A program made the translations under genes and the position numbers. Below the pieces are notes generated by a model. That model made no database searches and was not told the origin of the DNA. It saw only the letters and a list, made by a program, of their open reading frames with translations. This document shows positions 31,816 to 40,616 of a stretch of 54,078 nt of DNA, one piece after another. Within the stretch, counting starts at the first letter, position 1, and every line of letters starts with the position of its first letter. The stretch comes from Gluconacetobacter dulcium (GTDB lineage: Bacteria; Pseudomonadota; Alphaproteobacteria; Acetobacterales; Acetobacteraceae): contig NZ_JABEQN010000029.1 of NCBI RefSeq assembly GCF_014174165.1, positions 1-54,078 on the forward strand, given 5' to 3'.

Positions 31816-33273
31816 TCAGTTCGCCCGACTGGAGGGCGGGGGCCGGCGACTGAGGGCGTAGGCGAAGCCGGCCGCCAGCAGGATGGCGACGGCGGCCGTG
31901 CCCTGCTCCACGCCGGTCAGCCACGGGGCGCTGAAGGCGGCGACGCCCGCCAGCGCCGGGATGGCCAGGCCGGACAGGACCCGCCAGCTTCGCGCGGACG
32001 GGAGGGCGATGGCCAGCACCAGCATCAGGCCCCAGACGATGAACACGGCCTGGACCTCGTGCCCGGCACGGTCGGGCAGGGCGGCGGGCAGCAGGCGGTT
32101 GGCCAGGAAATAGCCCGCGAAGGCGATGGGCGTGCCGGCGATCATGCCTGCGTTCAGCCGCTCGACGGCTTCGGTGGACTTGCCCTGCCGGCGGCGGCGC
32201 AGGGTGCGCAGGCGCAGGCCGCTGGCGATGACGGCCGCCAGCAGCAGGCCGCAGATGAAATAGAGCCAGCGCGTGGGCAGCGGCGCGAACCGGGCGACAT
32301 GCAGCCCGTAGAGCGCGGCGGAAGCCGAGATCAGCGGCCTGTGCTCGCGATAATCGGCCAGCAGGCGCCCGGTCGTGCCGTCGAAGCGCAGCACATGGGT
32401 GTTGAAGCCGACATGCGTACCGTTGCCGCCGATGGCGATGATGGTCGAGGCGGCGTCGGCGGGATTGTAGACATAGATCTGGGCGATTCCGTCGGGGCCG
32501 AAATGCCGGGCGGCGTCGCGCAGGATCGGTTCGACCGGAGCCAGCGTGCCGGGGGTGCCGGCGGCCGGTCGTGCCGACATCGCCGGGGAGAGATCGTCCC
32601 CGAACCGGGCCGGCGCGCCGGGATAGGCGGCGAGGATGCCCCAGGGCAGCAGCAGGGTGGCCAGGGTGACGGCGCCTGAAAACGCGATGATCAGGTGGAA
32701 GGGCAGGACGGTCACGCCCAGCAGGTTATGGGCGTCCAGCCAGCTTCTCTGCCCCTTGCGGGGGCGGAACGTGAAGAAATCGGTGAAGAAGCGCCGGTGG
32801 GCGACGATGCCGGTGACCAGGGCCAGCACCAGCGCCAGGGCGGCGATGGCGGCCAGCAGCCGGCCGAACGGGTAGGGAAGCTGGAGTTCGAAGTGAAAGC
32901 GGTAGAAGAACTCGCCGCCCAGCGTGTCGCGGATCGTATTGGGGGCGCCTGATGACGGGTCCAGCGCGCGCTGGACGAACTGTCCGTCGCTCTGCTGCCA
33001 TACCGCCCAGGTGAAGGGGGCGCGCGGGCCGGCCGCCGTCAGATACCAGGCGGGCGAATGGGGGGCGTGGGTGTGCAGCCAGTCGATGGCGGCGACGCTG
33101 GCCTGTACCGGATCGGCGGTGCGCCCGGCAAGTTCGGGGTGCATCCAGACGGTGATTTCGGGACGGAAGACGCTGAGCGTGCCGGAGAGTACGATCGCCA
33201 GCAGAACCCAGCCGGTGAGGATGCCGGTCCAGTCGTGCAGCCACGTCATCGCGGTGCGGAAAGTGGGCTTCAT
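31816..33273 (-). CDS. PepSY-associated membrane protein (putative iron-siderophore reductase type)
   Basis: 485 residues. N-terminal helix with the family opening MTWLHDWTGILTGWVLLAIV, a periplasmic PepSY region (DPVQASVAAIDWLHTH...), then FYRFHFELQLPYPFGRLLAA, SWLDAHNLLGVTVLPFHLII and LYGLHVARFAPLPTRWLYF helices with conserved histidines that could hold haem. These proteins (PiuB/FoxB group) are thought to reduce Fe(III) released from siderophores at the inner membrane. The ATG overlaps the stop of the DUF3649 gene (ATGA). Confidence 0.88.
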   Translation of the reverse strand: MKPTFRTAMTWLHDWTGILTGWVLLAIVLSGTLSVFRPEITVWMHPELAGRTADPVQASVAAIDWLHTHAPHSPAWYLTAAGPRAPFTWAVWQQSDGQFVQRALDPSSGAPNTIRDTLGGEFFYRFHFELQLPYPFGRLLAAIAALALVLALVTGIVAHRRFFTDFFTFRPRKGQRSWLDAHNLLGVTVLPFHLIIAFSGAVTLATLLLPWGILAAYPGAPARFGDDLSPAMSARPAAGTPGTLAPVEPILRDAARHFGPDGIAQIYVYNPADAASTIIAIGGNGTHVGFNTHVLRFDGTTGRLLADYREHRPLISASAALYGLHVARFAPLPTRWLYFICGLLLAAVIASGLRLRTLRRRRQGKSTEAVERLNAGMIAGTPIAFAGYFLANRLLPAALPDRAGHEVQAVFIVWGLMLVLAIALPSARSWRVLSGLAIPALAGVAAFSAPWLTGVEQGTAAVAILLAAGFAYALSRRPPPSSRAN

Positions 33274-33536
33274 GGCCGCCACCCGCCCAGCAGCGCCAGG
33301 GCGGCCAGCAACGCGGCAATGCCGGTGATGGCCGCGCAGACATGCAGCAGCGTGCGCAGCGCGAAGCCCGTCATGACCATGGCGGGCCAGAGCAGGAGCC
33401 CCGCCAGCATGCCGGCCGTCACGTTTTCGGCGCGCGACCAGGGCAGGCACCGGGAGAGGGCGATCCCTGCCAGGGCCGCGACGGCGTAGCCGCCGACGAT
33501 GGCCACCGCCACGCGCAGGATCATGCCCATGCGCAT
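33270..33536 (-). CDS. DUF3649-like small membrane protein
   Basis: 88 residues, three hydrophobic segments (VAVAIVGGYAVAALAGIALS; GMLAGLLLWPAMVMTGFAL; AAITGIAALLAALALLGG). The opening RVAVAIVGGYAVA and the WPAMVM segment are typical of the iron-uptake associated DUF3649 family. ATG 33536 lies 17 bases after the TonB receptor stop; GTG or ATG four bases in are alternatives. Coupled to the PepSY gene. Confidence 0.78.
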   Translation of the reverse strand: MRMGMILRVAVAIVGGYAVAALAGIALSRCLPWSRAENVTAGMLAGLLLWPAMVMTGFALRTLLHVCAAITGIAALLAALALLGGWRP

Positions 33537-33552
33537 GGCGGCCTGGCGGGCA

Positions 33553-35778
33553 TTACCAGGTGTAGCCAATGGTGGCCTGGGCGTTGCGGCGTTCGCCGTA
33601 GTAACAGAATGCCTGCCCATAGGATGCATAGGCCATACAGTTGGCGACAAACTTCGTGTCGAAGAGGTTGCGGACACTGGCCGATGCCGTCCAGCCACGA
33701 AGCGAACGGGAAGCATTCGACAGGTCGTAGCGCAGGGATCCGTCGAAAACGGCGTATTGCGGCACCCAGACGCTGCCGTAATTGGCTTCTCCACCATAGG
33801 ATTTTGCCGTGTAGCGCAGTCCGCCACCGAAACCGAGACCTTTCACCGGGCCGGAGGGCATCGTGTAGAAGGCGAACAGCGAGGCATTGCCCTTGCCCGA
33901 CTGCATCAGCGGCTTGCCGGTCGAGTCGTCATGGACCTTCTGGACGCTGACGGCCGCGTCGATCATCAGGTTCTTGAACGCTTCGGCGTGGGCTTCGAAC
34001 TCGAAGCCGTCGGAATGCACCAGGCCGCTCTGGACCGAATAGCCGGCGTTGGCGACGGAAACGAGGACGTTCGTCTGTTCGATATGGAAGCCGGCGGCGG
34101 TCAGCAGGAGCGAGGTGCCGGGAAGCTGGTATTTCAGGCCGCCTTCAAGCTGCTTGCCGACCGATGGACTGGCCTGGTGGAGCGTCCGCCCGCCATCGGC
34201 GGAGACCAGCCCCGATTGCGGCTGGAAGGATGTCGAATAGCTGATGTACGGCGCCAGGCCGAAATCGAAATGATACAGGCCGGAGGCACGCCAGGTGATC
34301 TGGCCGGGGCTCTGCCGCGTCGTGCCGCTGCCCGACTGCCTGTCCGTCTGCTTCGAACGGTACCAGTCGTGACGCAGGCTGCCGGTCAGGATCAGGCGGT
34401 CCCAGTGGATTTCGTCCTGACCGTAGGCGCCGGCCTGGTGGGAATCCGTCAGGTAGTTCACCCACGGGCCGGGGGTGGGAATGACCATGTGGTAGTCGGG
34501 GTGGAAGACGTCGAGGCTGGGGGCGGCGCCATATTGTCCGATTTCCGTGGCGCTCTGCTGCATGTAGTCGAAACCGAACATCATCGTATGGTGCAGGGGG
34601 CCGGTCCGGACGTGGCCCTTGAACTGGCTGTCGAAGGCCAGGTTGTGCGCGTGCTCCTTCGTGGCGATCGCGGAGCGGCTCAGGAGACCTACGGCTTCGT
34701 TGTCGTAATATCCCATGTCGTACACGCTGCGATATTCGGTCATGATATCGTCGTAGCGGCCACGGGACGTGAAGCTCCAGTCCGTGTTGAACTGGTGGTT
34801 GAAGATGTAGGTGATCGCGCCCTGGCGGCGGTTGAACTTCTCGTACGACGTGTCGCCGTCATAGAAATCGCGTGGCAGGTAGCCGAACGATGCGCGTCTG
34901 AGCGAGCCGACCAGCGGGACGCCGCCATAGGTGCCGTTCTCGGGGTCGTACTGATAATTGCCCAGGAGCGTCAGCGTCGTCGGCCCGTCGCCGCCGAAGG
35001 TGAAGGACGGGCTGATCGAGAAGCGCCGGCTGCCCGTTCTGGCAAGCTGGGTGTGCTGGCCGTTGACGGTGCCGTAGAGCCGGTAGCGGACGAGGCCGTC
35101 ATCCGTCGCGTAGCCGCCGACATCGGCATCCACGCGATAAAGATCGAACATGCCGCCCGTCGCGGCCACGCCGCCATAGGAGCGCAGGTTGGTGGGCAGC
35201 TTGCTGGAGAGCGCGACCAGTCCGCCCGGACTGGACTGACCATACAAAGCCGATGCCGGGCCTTTGAGAATTTCAAGACGGTCGAGACGTGAGGTGTCGG
35301 TCTGCGCGACGGCGTAACCCGTCGGGCTGTCCTGTAGTTTCAGCCCGTCGAGGAAGGTCGGGACCATGAACCCGCGCAGCAGGAACTGATCGTAGCGCGT
35401 GCCCACGCCGCCGCGCAGGTCCGGGGTGATGCCCGCCGCGTACCGAACGGCCTGGTTGAGGTTCAGCACGCCACGCACGTCCATTTCGTTGCGGGTGACG
35501 ACGGTGACGGATTGGGCGGTGTCGATCAGCGGAGTGTCGCTCTTGGTGGCCGAGGCGGCCACGGTCGCGGCGCGGCGTGCGCTGACGACGATCTGTTCGG
35601 CCTCTGTCGGGCTGGATTTCGTATCGGTCGTTTTCGCTCCAGTGGCGGGCGTGTTGCCGTCCGGCGCCTGTCTGGTCGGCACGGGCTGGCTGCTTTCCGC
35701 CGCCAGGGCCGGTGTGGTTGCCAGAAGTAAACCGACGGCAAGGGAAATAGGTCTGGAATGTCGCGTTTCGGCTGACAC
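33553..35778 (-). CDS. TonB-dependent siderophore receptor
   Basis: 741 residues: signal peptide (RPISLAVGLLLATTPALAAE), plug (about 72-200; SDTPLIDTAQSVTVVTRNEM; ILKGPASALYGQSSPGGLVA) and barrel ending IGYTW. No STN domain. The C-terminal pair CMAYASYGQAFCYYGERRNA is typical of ferric-hydroxamate type receptors. GTG at 35778 (GGAG nine bases upstream) is preferred to a longer frame starting at 35832, which would lie inside the Fur-like box at 35817-35831. It heads the DUF3649/PepSY/DUF3325 operon. Confidence 0.93.
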   Translation of the reverse strand: MSAETRHSRPISLAVGLLLATTPALAAESSQPVPTRQAPDGNTPATGAKTTDTKSSPTEAEQIVVSARRAATVAASATKSDTPLIDTAQSVTVVTRNEMDVRGVLNLNQAVRYAAGITPDLRGGVGTRYDQFLLRGFMVPTFLDGLKLQDSPTGYAVAQTDTSRLDRLEILKGPASALYGQSSPGGLVALSSKLPTNLRSYGGVAATGGMFDLYRVDADVGGYATDDGLVRYRLYGTVNGQHTQLARTGSRRFSISPSFTFGGDGPTTLTLLGNYQYDPENGTYGGVPLVGSLRRASFGYLPRDFYDGDTSYEKFNRRQGAITYIFNHQFNTDWSFTSRGRYDDIMTEYRSVYDMGYYDNEAVGLLSRSAIATKEHAHNLAFDSQFKGHVRTGPLHHTMMFGFDYMQQSATEIGQYGAAPSLDVFHPDYHMVIPTPGPWVNYLTDSHQAGAYGQDEIHWDRLILTGSLRHDWYRSKQTDRQSGSGTTRQSPGQITWRASGLYHFDFGLAPYISYSTSFQPQSGLVSADGGRTLHQASPSVGKQLEGGLKYQLPGTSLLLTAAGFHIEQTNVLVSVANAGYSVQSGLVHSDGFEFEAHAEAFKNLMIDAAVSVQKVHDDSTGKPLMQSGKGNASLFAFYTMPSGPVKGLGFGGGLRYTAKSYGGEANYGSVWVPQYAVFDGSLRYDLSNASRSLRGWTASASVRNLFDTKFVANCMAYASYGQAFCYYGERRNAQATIGYTW

Positions 35779-35816
35779 TTGCGCTCTCCGTTTCAGGAGG
35801 CGCACTATTATGCATA

Positions 35817-35831
35817 TGATAATTAATCTCA
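35817..35831 (-). promoter_or_regulatory. Fur-like box of the TonB-PepSY operon
   Basis: On the minus strand TGAGATTAATTATCA is a 15-base near palindrome matching TGAGAAT-N-ATTCTCA closely, 38 bases upstream of the GTG start. It predicts iron repression of the operon. Confidence 0.6.
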
Positions 35832-35939
35832 ACTACATTTTGTGAAGCAACACTTGTTTTCGTCTGATTTATAAGCGGTTTGCGACGTGGGCGTGCCTTG
35901 GTGCGCATTCCAAGGGGCGCGTTTGCCCCGGACTGTGGG

Positions 35940-36743
35940 TCAGACCGTGAACTGTTCCGCCAGAATCCGTTCGGACAGGCTCTGGCCCGCGTCGAACAGC
36001 AGCGTGACGTGCAGCGTGCGGTCTTCCTCGATTTCGACCCGCACCACGTCGCGGACTTCGGTGAAGTCGGCGACAGCCGCGACGGGGCGTTTCTCGCTTT
36101 CCAGGATCGTCAGCGTTACCCGTGCGGTGGAGGGCAGCAGCGCGCCGCGCCAGCGCCGGGGGCGGAAGGCGCTGATCGGCGTCAGGGGCAGGAGGTTGGC
36201 CGAGAGCGGGACGATCGGGCCGTGGGCGGACAGATTATACGCGGTGGACCCCGCGGGCGTGGAGACCAGCACGCCGTCGCAGATCAGTTCGGGCATGCGG
36301 ACCCGGCCATCGACCGCGATTTCGATCTTCGCGGCCTGACGCGTCTGGCGGAACAGGAACACGTCATTCAGGGCCAGGGCTTTTGTCTCAACGCCGGCCC
36401 GGTCGATCGAGCACATGCGCAATGGGTGCAGCGTCGCGGCCTGTGTTTGGGCCAGATGCGCCGGCAGGTCGTCGGGCAGGGACGGGTTCATCAGGAACCC
36501 GACCGATCCGCAATTGATTCCGTAGACCGGGATCGGTTCGCCCAGCATGCTGTGCAGGGTTTCCAGCATGAAGCCGTCGCCGCCCAGGCAGATGACGGCA
36601 TCGGCGTCGTGTGGTGCGTACTGGCCGTAGCGCGCGACCAGTTCGTCGTGCGTCCGGCGCGCCTGCTCGTTGGGTGCCGAGATGAAGCTCAGGCGACGCG
36701 GGGCGCCACTGTGGGGCCAGGCGGGGGGGTGAACTTCGGTCAT
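35940..36743 (-). CDS. nadK: NAD kinase
   Basis: 267 residues. Contains CLGGDGFML (GGDG), GINCGSVGFLMN, LNDVFLFRQTRQ and DGVLVSTPAGSTAYNLSAHG, the conserved ATP-NAD kinase motifs. Makes NADP from NAD and ATP in the cytosol. Slightly short, as in many alphaproteobacterial enzymes. The amidase gene is upstream on the same strand, 28 bases away. Confidence 0.95.
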   Translation of the reverse strand: MTEVHPPAWPHSGAPRRLSFISAPNEQARRTHDELVARYGQYAPHDADAVICLGGDGFMLETLHSMLGEPIPVYGINCGSVGFLMNPSLPDDLPAHLAQTQAATLHPLRMCSIDRAGVETKALALNDVFLFRQTRQAAKIEIAVDGRVRMPELICDGVLVSTPAGSTAYNLSAHGPIVPLSANLLPLTPISAFRPRRWRGALLPSTARVTLTILESEKRPVAAVADFTEVRDVVRVEIEEDRTLHVTLLFDAGQSLSERILAEQFTV

Positions 36744-36771
36744 CGCGCGGTCATGGCCGGGTGTGGCGCCG

Positions 36772-37611
36772 TCACGTATTCAGACGACGATGGGCGAGGA
36801 CGGGCATGCCGGCGCGGACATGTTCGACCTTATCGAGGCTCAGGGCCGCCGTGGCCCAGCCGGTGCCGTTCGAGGCCTGGGCGACGATCGTGCCCCATGG
36901 GTCGATGATCATGGAGTGGCCGTAGGTGCGGCGGGCATGGCCGCCCGCGTCGATATGGGTGCCGGTGGTGCCGCAGGCCACGACCGAGCATTGGGTCTCG
37001 ATTGCGCGGGCGCGCAGGAGCGTGGACCAATGGGCCTCGCCGGTTTCGGCGGTGAAGGCCGCGGGCAGCACGATCACGTTCGCACCGCGCCGGCGCAGGG
37101 CCAGGAACAGTTCGGCGAAGCGCAGGTCGTAGCAGATGGCCAGCCCGGCGGTGAACGCGCCGACCGGGACGGTCACGATCTCGCTGCCCGGCGCGTAGGT
37201 ATCGCTCTCGCGGTAGCCTTCGCCGCCGGGGGTGGTGATGTCGAACAGGTGGATCTTGCTGTAGCGCGCGCGCTCCACCCCGTCGGGGCCGAAGACCAGG
37301 CTGGTGTTCAGCAGCCTGTCGCCGTGGCGCTGGCCGATCGAGCCGCCATGCAGCGTGATGCCGTGCGTGCGCGCGGTCTCGGACAGAAAGCGGTAGAGGG
37401 GGCCTGCGCCCGCCGTGGCGCCGGGGTTGGGCAGTTCCTCGGCATTGGCGAACTTCACCTCTGCCGTGCCGCCCAGGCAACTCCAGATTTCGGGCAGCAC
37501 CACCAGGTCGGGCCGGTCGGCGGCGACGGCGGCCGCGATCAGGTCGCGTGCCTGGGCGATATTGTCCGGCAGCGAGGAGCCGGGGGCCATCTGGACGACA
37601 GTGGTGCGCAC
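36772..37611 (-). CDS. Nitrilase-superfamily carbon-nitrogen hydrolase (Nit1-like amidase)
   Basis: 279 residues with the Glu-Lys-Cys triad: VVLPEIW (Glu), SKIHLFDI (Lys) and ICYDLRFAELF (Cys), plus ITLHGGSIGQ and HWSTLLRARAIETQ. This matches the Nit1/NitA group, which repairs deaminated glutathione in other organisms; that role here is inference. GTG at 37611 with CGGAG upstream gives the normal family start. Likely co-transcribed with nadK. Confidence 0.9.
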   Translation of the reverse strand: MRTTVVQMAPGSSLPDNIAQARDLIAAAVAADRPDLVVLPEIWSCLGGTAEVKFANAEELPNPGATAGAGPLYRFLSETARTHGITLHGGSIGQRHGDRLLNTSLVFGPDGVERARYSKIHLFDITTPGGEGYRESDTYAPGSEIVTVPVGAFTAGLAICYDLRFAELFLALRRRGANVIVLPAAFTAETGEAHWSTLLRARAIETQCSVVACGTTGTHIDAGGHARRTYGHSMIIDPWGTIVAQASNGTGWATAALSLDKVEHVRAGMPVLAHRRLNT

Positions 37612-37812
37612 CTGACACTCCGTGCGAAGGCGGATGCGGCCGGGCGGCCGATCCATTGGTCCGATCCGCGAGGGGGATCGTCAGCGGCTCTTTATAAGAT
37701 GCTGGCCGATCCGCCCGCAACTGCCGCCCGCTCGAGGGGGCTGGTTTTCGTTTCGGATCGCTTCGACGCGGGCGGAATCCGGTCTATAGGAGGCCGTTGT
37801 CCGGAGTGATCA

Positions 37813-38748
37813 ATGGCCCCCTCGTCGTCCCGTTTCGTCATCTATGCGGCCCTGGGGGGGAACCTGCTGGTCGCGGTCGTCAAATTCGTTGCCGCTTTCA
37901 TGACCGGCAGCGCCGCGATGCTGAGCGAGGCGATCCATTCGCTGATCGATACCGGCAACCAGATGCTGCTGCTGGTGGGGCTACGCCGCGCCGCGCGGCC
38001 GGCCACCGCCCTGCATCCGTTCGGCTACGGGCTGGAACTGTATTTCTGGACCTTCGTGGTGGCGCTGCTGATCTTCGGGCTCGGGGCCGGGGTCTCGGTG
38101 ATCGAGGGGGTGAGCCGTATTCGCCATCCCCAGCCGGTGGATCATGTCGTCGTCAATTACGTGGTGCTGGCGCTGGCCATCCTGTTCGAGGGCTCGGTGT
38201 GGCTGACGGCGCTGCGGGCGTTCCGCCGCAACGGCAAGGGGCGGCGGGGTTGGCTGGAGGCGGTGCGCCACAGCAAGGACCCGACCGTGTTTACCGTGCT
38301 GTTCGAGGATACGGCGGCGCTGTGTGGCCTTGGGGTGGCGCTGCTGGGCAATATCCTGGCGGAAACGCTGGATCTGCCGATGCTCGATGGTGTGGCCTCG
38401 ATCCTGATCGGCGTGATCCTGACCGTGACCGCCGCCTTCCTGGCGCGGGAGACCCAGTCCCTGCTGACCGGCGAGGGCATGGCGGTGGAATCGCAGGCCA
38501 GGGTTCGGGGGCTAGCCCTGCGTGAACCCGGCGTGCTGGGGCTGAACGAAATGCGCTCGATGCATTTCGGCCCGTCGGACGTGCTGGTGGCGCTGAGCCT
38601 GGATTTCGATAACGGGTTGAGCGCCGGGCAGGTGGAGCAGACGGTTTCGCGGATCGAGGAACAGATCCGTGCCGCCGTGCCGGAAGTGACGCATGTGTTC
38701 ATCGAGGCGCAGGATGCCTCGGCGCGGCTGGCGAAGGGGCGGCAGTAG
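37813..38748 (+). CDS. Cation diffusion facilitator family metal transporter
   Basis: 311 residues with six helices; the metal site motifs are SEAIHSLIDTGNQ (helix 2) and VLFEDTAALCGLG (helix 5, E-D in place of H-D), followed by a cytoplasmic dimer domain (about 205-300). HPFGYGLELYFW is typical of the family. It expels divalent metals (Zn, Fe, Co or similar) in exchange for protons. Single gene, divergent from the amidase/nadK pair. Confidence 0.92.
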   Translation: MAPSSSRFVIYAALGGNLLVAVVKFVAAFMTGSAAMLSEAIHSLIDTGNQMLLLVGLRRAARPATALHPFGYGLELYFWTFVVALLIFGLGAGVSVIEGVSRIRHPQPVDHVVVNYVVLALAILFEGSVWLTALRAFRRNGKGRRGWLEAVRHSKDPTVFTVLFEDTAALCGLGVALLGNILAETLDLPMLDGVASILIGVILTVTAAFLARETQSLLTGEGMAVESQARVRGLALREPGVLGLNEMRSMHFGPSDVLVALSLDFDNGLSAGQVEQTVSRIEEQIRAAVPEVTHVFIEAQDASARLAKGRQ

Positions 38749-38899
38749 GGATGGCTGAAGCCAGATGATACGGGAGATATGGAAGCGAATAGGAAGGTGC
38801 GTTTGGGGCAACCGAATTGAGACGGCAGAGTTCACTTGACGGAAAACTGTGCCATGTCCAACTTGATGTGGATAGCAACCATTGGTGACGGAGGAAGCA

Positions 38900-39106
38900 A
38901 TGCTAAAATCAGTTTCGGCGCGCTCAATCCTGAATGCATTCAATGAATTGCTTGATCTGGGTGCCCCTGCGAGAGATTACCCTGTCTCAACAGCCGAAGA
39001 TATCACATCATCGGCGTGGAAGGCGACGGGGGAATCAATGCGCCATTCGATGAATCAGATTGATGCCGAAATCGGACGCGTCTCCCATCCCCTCGTCAAT
39101 CACTAA
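38900..39106 (+). CDS. Small hypothetical protein upstream of a DUF2335 protein
   Basis: 68 residues (MLKSVSARSILNAFNELLDL...), soluble, mildly acidic, with a DYPVSTAEDI segment. ATG at 38900 is preceded by the strong site GGAGGAAG. The next gene starts inside its 3' end (39060). I do not recognise it. It is lower in GC than its neighbours, like the DUF2335 gene, so the pair probably moved in together. Confidence 0.55.
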   Translation: MLKSVSARSILNAFNELLDLGAPARDYPVSTAEDITSSAWKATGESMRHSMNQIDAEIGRVSHPLVNH

Positions 39107-39560
39107 TCCGGCTCATATACCGCAGACGCCGATCTATGGCCCCCTTCCTTCTGGGGCGGGCGCGATCATGATGGCTGCGCAAAAGACCGTCACCGGACCG
39201 ATTCCCGCATCTGAAGAAATGTCTGGGTATAAGGAGGTCAGAGAAGACCTCCCGGACAGAATTATGTCGATGGCGGAGAAAAATTCTGAAGCTGAAAGAA
39301 AGATGCGCTTGAGAGCGCAAGTGTTTCAGTTTTGCGATGCGCTGGTGCAGCGTATATTTGCACTTTCAGCGTTCTCTATTGCTATGTATTGTACATATCT
39401 TCTTGCAATATCCGGACATGATAATGCTGCTATTGCAGTTGGAAGTTCAACTGCAATAACGGTTGTTGGAAGTTTCCTTTATCGAGAGATAAAGGTAAAG
39501 GCGACCAGGGAGGGCAAGAGCACAGGACTCTCCAATCCCCACCATGGCGACCAAGCATAA
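39060..39560 (+). CDS. DUF2335-like predicted membrane protein
   Basis: 166 residues. Middle part VTGPIPASEEMSGYKEVRED then LPDRIMSMAEKNSEAERKMR matches the DUF2335 pattern (GPIP...Y....P..RI..MAE); two hydrophobic segments follow (LVQRIFALSAFSIAMYCTYL; AIAVGSSTAITVVGSFLYRE). A first partial GPLPS motif occurs at about residue 28. ATG at 39060 overlaps the preceding gene by 47 bases. Function unknown. The base composition is AT-rich for this region. Confidence 0.7.
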   Translation: MMPKSDASPIPSSITNPAHIPQTPIYGPLPSGAGAIMMAAQKTVTGPIPASEEMSGYKEVREDLPDRIMSMAEKNSEAERKMRLRAQVFQFCDALVQRIFALSAFSIAMYCTYLLAISGHDNAAIAVGSSTAITVVGSFLYREIKVKATREGKSTGLSNPHHGDQA

Positions 39561-39651
39561 GTGCCGCTGCACTATGCGGATATCCGCCACAGTAGGATGG
39601 CGAGTGCGAAGCGTCTATTCGATGAGCTGATAGTGCCCCGGAAGGATTAAG

Positions 39652-39685
39652 AGTCTTTTTGCTTCTTTTTCTTCAGAAAAAGAAG
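39652..39685. repeat. Dispersed AT-hairpin repeat, partial copy
   Basis: The sequence is the reverse complement of the first hairpin of the elements at 22113 and 45239 (stem CTTCTTTTTC/GAAAAAGAAG). It sits between convergent DUF2335 and serB genes and can act as a two-way terminator. Confidence 0.65.
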
Positions 39686-39689
39686 GCCC

Positions 39690-40586
39690 TTACTCGCCAC
39701 TCACAAAAGATGCCGCCGGATAGCCCTGCGCGAACAGCAGCGCCCGCAGGCCGGCATGGTCCACGCGGTTGCCGATCGCCGCGCGGACGATCGGCTTGGC
39801 GTGGAAGGCGATGCCCACCCCGGCCTCTTTAAGCATCGCCAGGTCGTTCGCGCCGTCGCCCACGGCCATGGTGGCGGCGGGTTTCAGGCGCCCCTCTTCG
39901 GCCAGGCGGCGCAGGTGGGCCAGTTTGGCGTCGGGGCCGAGGATCGGCTCGTCGACCGTGCCGGTCAGGATGCCCTTCTGGATGTCCAGCACGTTCGCGT
40001 GGTGTTCGGCAAAGCCGCACTGTGCCGCGACGCGGCCGGTGAAGAAGGTGAAGCCGCCGGAGACCAGCGCGGTGCGGGCGTTATGGGCGCGCATCGTCGC
40101 CACCAGTTCGCGCGCGCCCTCGTTCAGCTTCACGTCCTTCCATGCCTTTTCCAGCAGGGTGGCGGGCAGGCCGGCCAGCAGGGCGACGCGCTCGCGCAGG
40201 GCGGCGGCGAAGTCGATCTCGCCGTTCATCGAGCGGCGGGTGATCTCGGCGACGCGCTCGCCGATGCCGGCATGGGCGGCGAGGTCGTCCAGCGTTTCGT
40301 TGGCGACGATGGTGCTGTCCATGTCCGCGACGAGAAGCCCTTTGCGTCGTCCGCGCGAACGGGTCAGAAGGACGTCGATCTGGCGCGGGCCGAAAACGGC
40401 GCGCATCGTATCCAGCGTCGGCATGCCCGCATGGGGCGCCGGACTGGGGATGTCCACGGCCTCGCCGGGCGAGAGGATGACGGGGACGCCGCCCTTCACC
40501 ATGTCCCGCGCGGCGCGGGCATCGGCGTCGGTCAGGGTCGTGGCGTCGCGGCGGGCGACGAGCGTGATTGTATAGGACAGCGACAT
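39690..40586 (-). CDS. serB: Phosphoserine phosphatase
   Basis: 298 residues: N-terminal regulatory part (about 1-80) and HAD phosphatase domain with VADMDSTIV (nucleophile Asp), SMNGEIDFAAALRERVALL, VSGGFTFFT (motif II), KPAATMAVGDGANDLAML (motif IV) and KP in AFHAKP. Last step of serine biosynthesis. ATG at 40586 starts MSLSYTITLVA. Divergent from miaA with a 30-base gap. Confidence 0.95.
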   Translation of the reverse strand: MSLSYTITLVARRDATTLTDADARAARDMVKGGVPVILSPGEAVDIPSPAPHAGMPTLDTMRAVFGPRQIDVLLTRSRGRRKGLLVADMDSTIVANETLDDLAAHAGIGERVAEITRRSMNGEIDFAAALRERVALLAGLPATLLEKAWKDVKLNEGARELVATMRAHNARTALVSGGFTFFTGRVAAQCGFAEHHANVLDIQKGILTGTVDEPILGPDAKLAHLRRLAEEGRLKPAATMAVGDGANDLAMLKEAGVGIAFHAKPIVRAAIGNRVDHAGLRALLFAQGYPAASFVSGE

Positions 40587-40616
40587 GACGAACAGGCGTG
40601 TGACAGGGAAGGCGGC

